Assembly (NCBI RefSeq): GCF_041146795.1
Contig: NC_135188.1
Location: 4,698,419-4,762,418, forward strand
Direction of reading: 5' to 3'
DNA: 64,000 nucleotides
From: Maylandia zebra
Lineage: Eukaryota > Chordata > Actinopteri > Cichliformes > Cichlidae
The position numbers and the translations under genes are program-made. A model generated the notes under the pieces. It was not told where the DNA came from, did no database searches, and saw nothing but the letters and a program-made list of their open reading frames with translations. Of this stretch, positions 26,343 through 37,143 are shown one piece after another (the stretch's first letter is position 1; each line of letters starts with the position of its first letter).

Positions 26343-29300
26343 CGACAAAGAGCTGCACCGGACTCCTTCATTTGTGGCACCAAAGCGACTTTATCACATG
26401 TGTGCGCTCTCATGCAGTCCAGGTATTATGTTACACACAGACTGAAGTGGCAGTGGATGTGGACGTCAGAGTGGACAGTTGTTTTCCACATTGTAAATCA
26501 ATTACAGCTCATAGACCAGGACATGCCTGTGATTACATCACCAACGGCAAGATTACTGACGCAAAACACCTATCAATCACTAAATGGCTATCAGCATCTT
26601 CCAATCCTTCTTAGTCAGGACATAAATCTGACCTAATCCAGGTAAGCCTAATGAGACAGCCACAAGGGAACATGCTTGGCCCAACAGAAAGTAAAAAAGA
26701 AAATGTGTATCAGGAGGAAATATAAGAAAAAGAGAGAAAACAAAAAATAAATTGTAAAATTAGCCTACCGCATTTGCATTACAGCAAATGCCTCAAATGC
26801 CTTCATTGGGTATGCATGTGACGTAAAAGTGATTATAAATGCAGTTCACGTTGTTCACTAAGGAGGAGAGTCAAGCGCACAATGAATGTTGAGAGTTTAC
26901 CTTGGTGTTATTATATCTATCTTTTTCATATCTTTGTAAATTATTCTCATGTTTGCTCACATTTTAAAGCAATGTTTTCATAAATCCTCCAGGGATGCTG
27001 CCCTGAGCTTCAAGCCACGCTGTATCAGTAATTCTAGCAAAGATTAAGGCCAGATTCATTAAACAGAATAAAGTTATTTTCAAACAGTAATTTAAAACTG
27101 TTTCCCCTCTAATCTCCTCATCTGGACATCCTCCCCCGATTCTTTCCTTCCAGCAGGAGGCATGTTATCACAGGACAATGTGATCGTCTCGTTCTGCTGC
27201 ATGCAAGACTCCAGATTTATATTGTTAAAAACTGCAATTTCTACTGGGATGCAAAATGAGATCTTCTTTATTTGTAAGCCTTGAAATTCGATAAATCCTC
27301 GACTCTCGAGCCAGTTCTCAGGAACTGACTTTGGAGTCAATTCAAGCCCTTTCGGTAAAAGGAGTTTATGAAAAATGAAAGTGTGCACTGCGAACATAAC
27401 GTGTCATTTCACCCCAAGTGCATATAAAAACGAATTGGCTCTCTCTCCAGTTAATGATGGTTCATTTTCCCATCACTTGCACTTCTCCCTGAGGGTACAG
27501 CAGTCTCTCTAAACCAGGTATAGCTCTGGGACCAGTAACATTACAACTTGACGTCAGTCCTGTCAATGACTGCACACACCTGCTCTGTTTCTGATGGGTA
27601 TTTGGCACTATCATAAGCTTTATATTTTGCAATAAAATATTTAGCCCTCAACCCGCAGCCTGTTCGCACAAGAATGTGAACACACTGCGCGGGCAAGCGC
27701 AGACATATAGAGAGATCACAAAGATCCGAACAAGTGCCAAGAATTAGTCCTGACTCGCTGTTTATTTATGACTCTGCTCTTGTTCAGTACCAGTGGGCAA
27801 TAAGTGTCTGTTATCATTTCCACCTGAGAAAGCTCTTATCATCAAGTCTCAGCAGAGTCATTCATTAAACTGCTCACAGATCTAATCGCTAATTTTCTTT
27901 GTGAACTTAACATTGAGAAAAAAGGGGTTCAAAAGGTTACACGGGCATGGCTGCAAAGTAAGCTGCTTGTTTTCCACCAGAGTTTACATTCAAAGACATA
28001 TCACTCAGCTTCACCAAACAAAAGCAGAAGATTTTTCTGTGCGATGTAAAGCCGGAGACCAGAAGGACAAATCTATGAATTTGCTCATATGATCACATAA
28101 TAATCAAAGTCTTAGTCTTTTTTTCTTTTTGCTTTTCTCCCTCTTCTCTTACACTTGTTCCTTTCACATTATTAATGTTCTGCTTTTACCTTTACTCATC
28201 CTCTGGGATTATCACAAAGAGCCAAGTTTTTGTCTTCGTTAGCAAGTTTGCATTTGTTGGAAATGGTACTTGGCAGTAAAAGAGAACCCCTGAGCTCCGA
28301 ATGAATGACAAATCAGAGAAGAGATGGTTGTGAAATAGTAAACAGTACATTCCTAATATGGGCAATTTGTACTAACTATGAGGTTTTTTGCAAAAGAAAA
28401 CAAAGAAAACTGCAATTATAGTGGACTGCATGTTAAACATATGTATGTGCACCTCCCTGCTTATTCTCTTTCCTAATCTCTCCACCAGAGAAATAAAAGT
28501 TCCCCAAAGTCGTTACCTTTTAAACCACCTCACTTTAAGACATGATAAATGGTTTAGTTTTAGTTTGATATCAGCATGAACAAAGACCCTTAATTTATAT
28601 TTATTATTGCATAGCCAGCTGCTTTTATCTGCACTGATTGGTTTCAGTATGCAGCTGCTTGTTTGTTTGAAGCCATTGAATGTGAGCGCTCTTCCAAGGA
28701 AAGAAGAGAAAGTTAAGTGTCTGTCAAATAGGAGCAAGACGTAACACGTCTCAGGGTTTAATTTCTTAAAACTACAACAAATGTTCAGCACTTTTGTTAC
28801 CTGCAGCACAGACAGCTGTTTAAAGTCTGTCACGTAAAAACTGAGGAGGATGAGCAACATTCACCTTCAGAGTTTAGCTGCGGCTCTTTGAACATTAACT
28901 AGTTTACTTTTCTCACAGAAATATGATTTGAACCGAGAAGACAATCGATTGTGAAACTCTGGCAGCTTTATGAGGACGAGTAATGAAGTTTGTCTGTTTC
29001 CTGTACTCAACCGTTGTTGATTACACCAACACTAAAGTATGCATCCTTATCTGAACTTGGTGATTCATGTGAGAGCTAAATTATTATCTCATTGAAAGGA
29101 TTTCAGCGTTAAAGACATAATAATTTCTGATCTACTGGGATCAGCAGTTAAAACCAGTCACCCTGTGAGTGTTAGCAGAGCATATACTCATATTCAAAGA
29201 GAATTTTCCAGCTTCAGATATCTTCATTTCTCAGTGGTCTTATCAACACAGTGCCAAATATAGAGACCTCTGCTTCTCTTCACCAAGCACTGGTATTAAG

Positions 29301-30383
29301 AGGTCAAGTTAAGCTCTAAATTATGACAAAATTTGTTGAGCAACTCACTGATGAAGCCGACTATCCTTCCATGCTGGGAAAATTAAAGACAAAGTTTTCC
29401 ATTTTTTGTGTCCTACATTTGAGTGAACAAAGAAGAGGAAGGATTTTGTTCCAGCTTGAAGAAATTAAACTAACTAACTAAACTGTTGACTCTGCGAATC
29501 AGCCCCAGAAATACTTAGAGAACAAACAAACGAGTGAGTATTACGTTTTTGAAGAAAAATGTTTCTGCCTGCTCGTGTAGTTTATTGATCAGTCTTCCTG
29601 TTTTATGGAGGCTAATGTCATGTCCTCATGTCGAACATGTCTACACACACTATTGCACAAGCTTGAAAGTAAACAGTTGAATAAAAGGAAAGGGAAAAAA
29701 ATGTGAGTTGAGGATTTGGGGTGCGGGTGTGGGAGGATTAAGGACCTGATTAAAAAGATACTTGGCTGTGTTTTCACTCAGGGACATGTGGTTTAGATAG
29801 ACCATGATACCCTGAAATTGGTGCTGACGTCTGGAGACATTTCCCAATACATCCATCACGTTCTTCGAAATGACTGACGTCTCGATGTGTGAGGGATGAA
29901 CGTTGTCCCCGGCTGCCAGATGTTGCAGGAGCTGCAAGGCTGGATCATAAACTGTTGGAAAACAGTTGGCCCCAGACCTCCTGGACCCTCAAAAGACCAC
30001 TTTCTGCTTTTTGGTTGTACTGCAAGATTAATTAATCAGATTCGCTGTCGACTGGGGCTTCCATTAACACATGTTGTGATCCTTTGATGCTGAAGAGACC
30101 TGTGCCAGAATTTTATTCAAATACATTTTGTGTAAACTTTATTGTTCACACATGGTGCGTAAAAATGTAAAGAAGTTTCAATCTGTAGACTTCTGTGTGG
30201 GTGTTTTATCTATAAACCTTAAAGCAACATTCCTCCAAAAAGGAAAGCTTGTCCTAAATAAATTAAAAGGCTGCTGTAAAACAAAATGAGGTGATAAAAT
30301 GCACAATGAGGCCAGTTTTGGTGATATAATAGTTTCTCCTTTTAAGGAGGTCTTGAATATATTCTTTCCTAACATGCTAAACT
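26343..30383. other. Gene-poor intergenic region
   Basis: Begins with the nim1k 3'UTR (AATAAA at 26746-26751). The rest is AT-rich without recognised repeats, apart from a minus-strand exon-like segment at 29746-29931 and a coding-looking minus-strand stretch at 27092-27397. Neither could be assigned to a gene. Confidence 0.4.
29746..29931 (-). CDS. Possible orphan exon, 62 codons, unidentified
   Basis: Exactly 186 bases on the minus strand between a CAG acceptor (29934-29932) and a CAG/GT donor (29746/29745). It is open in one frame with both boundaries at phase 0. The translation begins LLQHLAAGDNVHPSHIETSV, continues with ISKNVMDVLGNVSRRQHQFQ and ends YLFNQ. It is helix-friendly and lacks low complexity. 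It does not match a family I can name with confidence; a loose likeness to extracellular helical regions of adhesion receptors or polycystin-like proteins is only an impression. No partner exons are certain, so it may be a fossil exon or chance. Confidence 0.3.
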
Positions 30384-30969
30384 CACTTGTCACTTTATTA
30401 AGTACACCTTGTTAGTACCAGGTTAGGCCTCCTTTCTATACTGCACAGATTCAACAAAGTGGTGGAAGCATGCCTCAGAGATTTTAGCCCATATTGACAT
30501 GATAGCATCGCAGAGTTGCTTCAGATTTATCGGCTTAACCTCAATGACGCAAATCTTCCATTTCAAAACATCCTAAAGAAGCTTTATTGGACTGAGGTGT
30601 GGTGTCTGTGGTGTTCCTTTGAGTACAACAGACTCATTGTCATGTTAAAGAAACCCGTTTGACACGATTTGAGATTTGTGACATGGAGGTTTATCCTACT
30701 CGAAGCTGCGATCAGAAGATGGGTACACTGTGGTCATAAAAGGATGGACATGGTCTACAACAAAACTCAGGTAAGCCCAATGGTACCAACACCACAGCAC
30801 TGGTACTACACGGCCGATAGAAAGAAAACATCCCCCCTACCATTACAGTAGCACCACCAGCAGGATTAGTCTATTGGCTTCAAGGTTAGACATGCTGTGC
30901 ATTCAGAACTGCTCTTCTGCACACCTTGGCAGTAACAAGGGGTTATTTAATAAGTTGCTGTCACCTTCC

Positions 30970-33539
30970 TTGGAGGGCTCAACCCGGGGTTGCTGTCATG
31001 GCCTATTAAGGGCTCTGTTGGCTCTTAGGTGACTGTTTCCTCGTGGCTGTGTGCAGCGGGGCTGGGGGAGGGTCTGTGCTGACGGATGTGTGTTACTGAC
31101 CTGGTAGCCTGGCTGCCCCTGGGTGGGTCCGGGACGGGCGTGGGGTTCTGGGGGTGCTCCATCTCTGGGCTGGGGCCCTGGCTGGGCCTTGGGGCTTGGG
31201 TCCTGTTTGGTGTGTTGCCGGGTTGTGGGCGGCTGGGTGTATGGGGGCCCAGCCCTGGCGCGGGGTGCTGCCAGTGCATTGAGCCACCTGGGGGGCTCTT
31301 CAACTGGTGGGGGAGGCTGTTATATCTTGCAGGAGCTCTCCTCTCTTCAGGAACTCACTCTGCAGGAGGAGATATAGGAGAGGTGGAGGAAGATCTCAGC
31401 CTGGGTGTCTATTGTCTTGTGTAGTCTGGAAGATGAGTGGATGAAGGGGTGGGTGCAGTTTTCTCTGAGGTGGGGTCGTGTAGGCTGTCCTGGGCTCTGC
31501 GGGGCCAGGCGGCGCTGCTGAACTGGGCCCCGGTCAGGATGGGCCTGGGACCCCTTTCCCTGGCGGGTTGCAGAGTATGGGGGTGCCTACTGGGGTCAGT
31601 GTGGGAGCTGGCCTCAGGGAGGGGTCACTTGCCCCTCCCTTCCTTCCATCTCCAGCTGCCTCCCCCTTCCCGCTCCACCACAATCACCCACACATGCAGG
31701 GCCTTCGGGTAAAGGTGTGTCACCAGGGTGCAGGGGAGGCATCCCCCCCCTCTGTCCCCTTCTGGCTGCCTGTGCCTCAATTTTATCCCACAATTTAGAC
31801 ATTCACATTACTCACACTCTCATTACACATACATATAGGATCTTGGGGGTGGGCACGCTACACGGAATCCAAATTACCATCAGGGTGTACACCTCACCCC
31901 TGGCGTCGTTGCCCACCTCTCAATTTTAAATACACGTAGACACTGAGGGCTATCAGGAGGGGCTATGCGCTTACATGCTGCTCTCTGGCAGGTAGCTCCA
32001 TGCCCTCCTAGGTTTTAAATGCACCTTAGAACACACATGCATCAACACTACATATGAGCGGACGGAGGGAGGTTTGGAGTCTTCTCTCACCCCCGTTCTC
32101 TGTGGCCTGCTGGAGTGGGGGGCTAGGAGGAGGAGTTTGCCGTCCGACTGGGGTCTGGAATGTGGGGCCTCCCTGCTGCTGCCGAGTCGGGGCGGTCTGC
32201 TTCTCCCCACCGCAGGGAAAAGGGTAACACCACCTGGGTCTGGGTGCAGTTTCCTGCTCCAGGGGCAAGGGTACCTAGACCCGGTTTGTAGAGTACGCTT
32301 GGGGAGTGTGATCGGGTGTACAGCGTCTCTTTATGTATGTCTCCACGTTGGTTGAGTGTGGAGTAAGTGCATATGAGAGCATGAGGGTGGGAATGGATGT
32401 TTGTATCTGTGTGTGCCTGTATTTCTGTGTCTATATGTCAGGTTGGGTATCAGACGCCACCTCTCTGGGGACATCTCAGGCCCTCCAAGGTATGGAGGCC
32501 TATCTCCCCCTACCACCACTTCCCCTGCCAGTGGCGGACTCCCTCAGACATCGGTGCATTGGTGGTTCTTTGCGTCCGGGGATGGGGGTCCAGGTACACA
32601 CCGGCTCACTCCTTGGTGGCTGCTTGTAGGAGCCTGGAGCCTGGGGCTCGCTCGGGCCACTTCAGGGGTGGGGTGCCCTCAGCCTCTCGGCCTGGGGCTC
32701 GGTCACTCAGGCACAGCTGGCTGCCGGCGGAGCTCACGGGCGCGTCACTGCAACCCCCCCTGGCTTCTGCTCCGCGGCTGCTGAGTGACCCCTCATCTGG
32801 GGCTCTCCTCAGCTCTTTCTGGGACAGTGGTGCAGCTGCCCCTCTGTTGGTCTTCCTTAGTCTCTTGTGTTCTGGGGGCCTCTGGATGTCTGGAGTTTTG
32901 ATCTCCTCCATACCTGCTTCATGCCCCGGAGGACGGGGCTGTACCCCCCCCCACACACACACACACACCCTCTAACAGATCATTACATGAAGGAACCTTT
33001 TAAATACAAGCGTGCTCATGCTCACAGGTGTACACACGGGTGATCACACACACAAACTACACCCTTTTTGGCTCCTACCTCAAAGCACACTGTGCGCTGT
33101 CGATCTTACGTGCTGCACAATAATTTTTAGTATTTACAGTTATATTCCCATAGATCATCGTGATGTTGTTTATTATGTTGCTCTTTTTTTTTCTTCTGCT
33201 TGTTTTCTCTTTTTCCTTTCTCCACAGGTGATCCAGGTGATTGATATATGTATTTTCTGTCTGCTTATTTTGTTTGTTTTTTGTTTTTTGCCCTTTATCC
33301 CCGTCCCTGTTTTTCATTCCCTCTTTCTTTCTCCCCTTTCTTTTCCCCAGTCAAGTCTGTCCCGTATTTAGCAAGTGAAAATAAAATAAGTAATAAAAGG
33401 TGAATCAAATAGACCAATACCGCAAGGCTGGGATGGTCCATTTGGTAAAGTAAATCCGTTGGGCTTCTTTCTTCGCCTTTAGACAATAATTCTGATGGCA
33501 AAAGAGCCAAACGGGACAGGCAAAAAAAAGAAAAAGAAA
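30970..33539 (+). mobile_element. Unclassified 2.57-kb GC-rich retroposon with A-rich tail and 18-bp target duplication
   Basis: Interrupts the Tc1 copy. Flanks are AAGTTGCTGTCACCTTCC (30952-30969) and AAGTTGCTGTTACCTTTC (33540-33557), 16 of 18 identical, and Tc1 text continues across them, so this is a true target-site duplication. The insert begins TTGGAGGGCTCAACCC and ends in an A-rich tail (AAAAAAAAGAAAAAGAAA, about 33522-33539), as in LINE-type target-primed insertion in the plus orientation. The first 2 kb is strikingly GC-rich (G-rich then C-rich strand bias); the last 0.5 kb is T-rich then ordinary. Frames up to about 190 codons exist (for example 32397-32975) but are compositional, with no reverse transcriptase, endonuclease or host-protein likeness. 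A CA repeat lies at about 32951-32967. Confidence 0.7.
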
Positions 33540-33840
33540 AAGTTGCTGTTACCTTTCTCTCCATTTGAAGCAGTCTAACCATTCTCCTCTGACCTCTGGT
33601 ATCAGCAAGACATTTTTCCCAGGAGAACTGCTGCATGCTGGATATTTTTCGCTTGTTCAGATCATTTTCCGTAAACCACACGCACAGTTGTGTGGGAAAA
33701 TCCCAGCACATTAGCAATTTCTGAAATACTCAAACCAGCATGAGCAGCACCAACAACAATGCCACACTCAAAATCACTTAAGTCTTCCTCATTCTGATGC
33801 TCAGTTTGAATTTTGGGTCATCTGACCACATTTATATGCC

Positions 33841-35320
33841 ATAATCCCTGTCCCCAAGAAACCTAGGATCACTGGACTAAATGACTACAGACCCGTGGCT
33901 CTGACATCTGTGGTCATGAAGTCATTTGAGCGCCTAGTTCTCTCCCATCTCAAGACCCTCACGGCCCCCCTCCTGGACCCCCTGCAGTTTGCATATAGAG
34001 CCAACAGGTCTGTAGACGACGCCATCAACATGGCCCTACACTTCATCCTGCAGCATCTGGACTCCCCAGGAACCTACGCCAGGATCCTGTTTGTGGACTT
34101 CAGCTCTGCCTTCAACACCATCCTTCCAGACCATCTCCGAGACAAGCTTTCCCAGATGAATGTGCCTGATCCCATCTGCCGGTGGATCACTGACTTCCTG
34201 TCGGACAGGAAGCAGCACGTGAGGCTGGGGAAGAATGTCTCGGACTCCCGGACCATCAGCACCGGCTCCCCTCAGGGCTGTGTTCTTTCTCCTCTGCTCT
34301 TCTCCCTGTACACCAACTGCTGCACCTCCACCCACCAGTCTGTCAAGCTAATCAAGTTTGCAGATGACACCACCGTTATTGGACTCATCTCGGACGGGGA
34401 CGAGTCTGCCTACAGGAGAGAGGTTGAACGTCTGGTGTCCTGGTGCAGCCACAACAACCTGGTGCTGAATGCCCAGAAGACAGTGGAGATTATTGTGGAC
34501 TTCAGGAAGCACACAGCCCCACTCCCCCCCATCATCCTGACTGACACCCCCATCACCTCTGTGGACTCATTCCGCTTCCTGGGTACCACCATCACCCAGG
34601 ACCTGAAGTGGGAGCCCACCATCACCTCCGTCATCAAGAAAGCCCAGCAGAGGATGTACTTCCTGAGGCAGCTGAAGAAATTCAACCTGCCAACACGGAC
34701 GATGATGCAATTCTACACCGCAATCATCGAGTCCATCCTCACCTCCTCCATCACCGTGTGGTACGCTGGAGCCACTGTCAGGGACAAACAGAGACTGCAG
34801 CGTGTTGTGCGCTCTGCTGAGAAGGTGATTGGCTGCAGACTCCCATCTCTGCAGGACCTGTACACCTCCAGGACACTGCGGCGTGCAGCCCGGATCTCAG
34901 CTGACCCTTCCCACCCTGGACACAGTCTGTTTGACCTGCTCCCCTCAGGCAGGAGGCTCCGGTCCATTCGCACCAGAACCTCTCGCCACAAGAACAGTTT
35001 CTTCCCCTCTGCTGTTGGACACATGAACAATAACCACATGACTGTCCCCGCCACTCACACATGACCCTACGCTGTGTCACTGCATCATTTCATGTCTGGC
35101 ACTGATCACCACCTGCACTCATGTATATATCCTTCTACGTAGCACTCTTAATTCTTATTCTTATTCTCATGTATATATCTAATGTATATCTCATGCACAT
35201 ATCTTTCTTTCTACATAGCACTTTAATTCTTATTGTTTGCACTGAAGCACCGCAGCAAATTCCTAATGTTGTAAACCTCAACATCTGGCAATAAACCCAT
35301 TCTGATTCTGATTCTGATTC
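33841..35320 (+). mobile_element. 5'-truncated L2-type LINE with open reverse transcriptase frame
   Basis: An uninterrupted frame runs from 33841 to the stop at 35062-35064 (about 407 codons). It begins [20 protein letters not shown] and carries reverse transcriptase motifs in order: [28 protein letters not shown], the catalytic [10 protein letters not shown] (about 34350-34382), then the LSWC/NAQKT and FRFLGT regions and the C-terminal WYAGAT...[14 protein letters not shown] part characteristic of fish L2/Maui elements. The 3' end carries AATAAA followed by a (TTCTGA)n tail (about 35297-35320), the short-repeat tail typical of L2 instead of poly(A). The 5' half (endonuclease, start of RT) is absent. 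The open frame implies a fairly recent insertion. Confidence 0.9.
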
Positions 35321-35372
35321 TAAATACATGATTATTATATGCATTAGGAGCTGTACCTAATAAGGTGACCTG

Positions 35373-36534
35373 CTATCATATATAATAATGCACTTTTCTG
35401 CATTTTCTGATACTTTTATTTCTATTACATTTGACGTTTAATACATATATAAAAGCTATGCTTCATTTGATTTTTATAGTTTTGTATTTACTAAATCGCT
35501 TTTAATCAAGTCTAGTTTTGAGTTTTTCACTTAAGGACTTGTAGTTAAAACCAAAAACTATCGCTATTTTTCCCAAGTGAATTTCAGCAGGTTTCCTTGA
35601 GTTGTGACTGGTAATTAAATACATCCTCATGGGATGACTGTGAGTAATACGGACATCTCACTAAGAATGGAAACACACTCGAGCTTTTCATTGGCAGCAT
35701 GTACTGCTGTTTTAAGACAGACGTGAAGTATGTTAAGTTTGTGCTTTAATCCCATCTGGATTGAACGGTTGAGATAACGCATTCACTTTTATCTTAATGA
35801 TGTTCTCATCAAGCTAGTGAATACTGGATTTAGTGTACAGTAGAACAAATAGCTTCTTTTATAGCTTTGACAGATGGCTCATGTAGTCAATTATCAGCTG
35901 AAGCTGAGGGTAAAAAAATATGTTCGAGATTACTGGACCAAAGGCGAGTTGGCCTCCTTTTACTGGAATCTTCCGGAAAACACTAGAACAAAGCAAAATG
36001 ATTTAAAGCAGCTGGATGCATTTCTAATTAATTATTCACTTTTATGGAAACCAGAGTTTTTGTTTGCATTTGGACTTTATTTGCAATAGAAAAACACAGA
36101 GTACAATTAGAGTGCTGATACAAAAATTAGGAACTCTGTCGTAGATATATACGTATATATAAAAACAAAACAAACTCAGCTTAGTCTTAAAGTGTTTTTT
36201 TGCACACGTTCTTTTCTCACATACAGAATACATTTATTCACATTTCAAAGCTGCCAAAGAGTGGCTCATTCCTAGCAGGCGCTACACATCACAGAGAAGG
36301 GAACACTATCATAGACTGTTCATATAAAAGACTTTTCGTTATACTGGATATAACTTTAAGAATACAGTTTGTTTCTGTATCAGAGAACCGTGTACATGAT
36401 TCACCATCAGCAACAGGAAATGCCTAATCTACTGAAACACAATCCATCTCGTTAAAGATGATATACGATGCCTGACAGAGGCCTGAAGAGACCGCTGTTC
36501 TCTCTCTCCTTCTGTTTTTGTTCCTTTTGGTGGC
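35373..36534. other. Intergenic and chemokine 3' flank
   Basis: AT-rich. The right part may contain a 3'-untranslated exon of the minus-strand chemokine, because a TTTGTAG acceptor at 36541-36535 precedes 36534 and sequence beyond. No coding gene is recognised in the remainder. Confidence 0.4.
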
Positions 36535-36621
36535 CTACAAAGACACAGGGTTTATGATGATTAATGTGCATTGTCACTGAGAGTGTATGTCATTGTGAGA
36601 GTATGTTTTGTATCTTTTTAC

Positions 36622-37072
36622 CTATTGCGGATTTAGCCTCCCCATCTCCTTCTTGACCCATTCGTCATTTGGGTTGGCGCACACAGGTTTTGGCCTTCTC
36701 TTCATCGTAAACCTAAACATACACATGGACGTCATTATTTAGAGATGTCAAGTCGTGGACACACATGTGGATCAGTCACTTCCTCAGTAAACAGGACTTT
36801 TGCTAATTTATTATGGTGGAATTTAACGATGTGCGAACAGCAAATGGTCAGCAAGCGTCAAAGGTTAAGCACTTAAAAATTGATACTCACAAAATTGCTT
36901 TGATGTTGCAATCACCATCTGATTCCTGCTTGGTGTAACTGATGATGTTTGCCTTCTTTCTAATTTCTTTGACGTAGCCGAGGCAGCAGTTCCCGTACGA
37001 GCCTGTAAAGTAAGTTAGAGATTTATAAACTATCGCACTTGAAAATGTCGCTCTTGGGGAAGTTGAGCAATC

Positions 37073-37143
<71 letters not shown>

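Larger units (their letters stand above)
30384..35372 (-). mobile_element. Old Tc1-like transposon split by two later insertions
   Basis: Three separated blocks, read on the minus strand, make up one Tc1 copy of about 940 bp: 30384-30969, 33540-33840 and 35321-35372. The outer ends are inverted repeats (CACTTTATTAAGTACACC near 30391-30408; GTACCTAATAAGGTGACC near 35353-35370). Transposase text is recognisable in each block but crowded with stops and indels. The gaps are filled by the retroposon at 30970-33539 and the LINE at 33841-35320. It is the oldest layer of the nest. Same family as 1397-1707, 43412-44335 and 50872-51160. Confidence 0.85.

Noticed and set aside
27092-27397. 101-codon minus-strand frame as a separate gene
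   Set aside because: Composition looks coding in places, but no convincing donor or partner exons were found. Kept only as a remark beside the 29746-29931 segment.
32397-32975. 192-codon open frame in the GC-rich retroposon
   Set aside because: Overlapping long frames exist on both strands here because GC-rich DNA has few stops. There is no domain, and low-complexity repeats dominate.
33012-33371. 119-codon hydrophobic plus-strand frame
   Set aside because: Arises from the T-rich 3' part of the retroposon (poly-Phe/Leu/Ser composition), with no conserved sequence.
30384-35372. LTR retrotransposon or other virus-like element
   Set aside because: No long terminal repeats, gag, protease or integrase text. 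The pieces are a Tc1 transposon, an A-tailed retroposon and an L2-type LINE.
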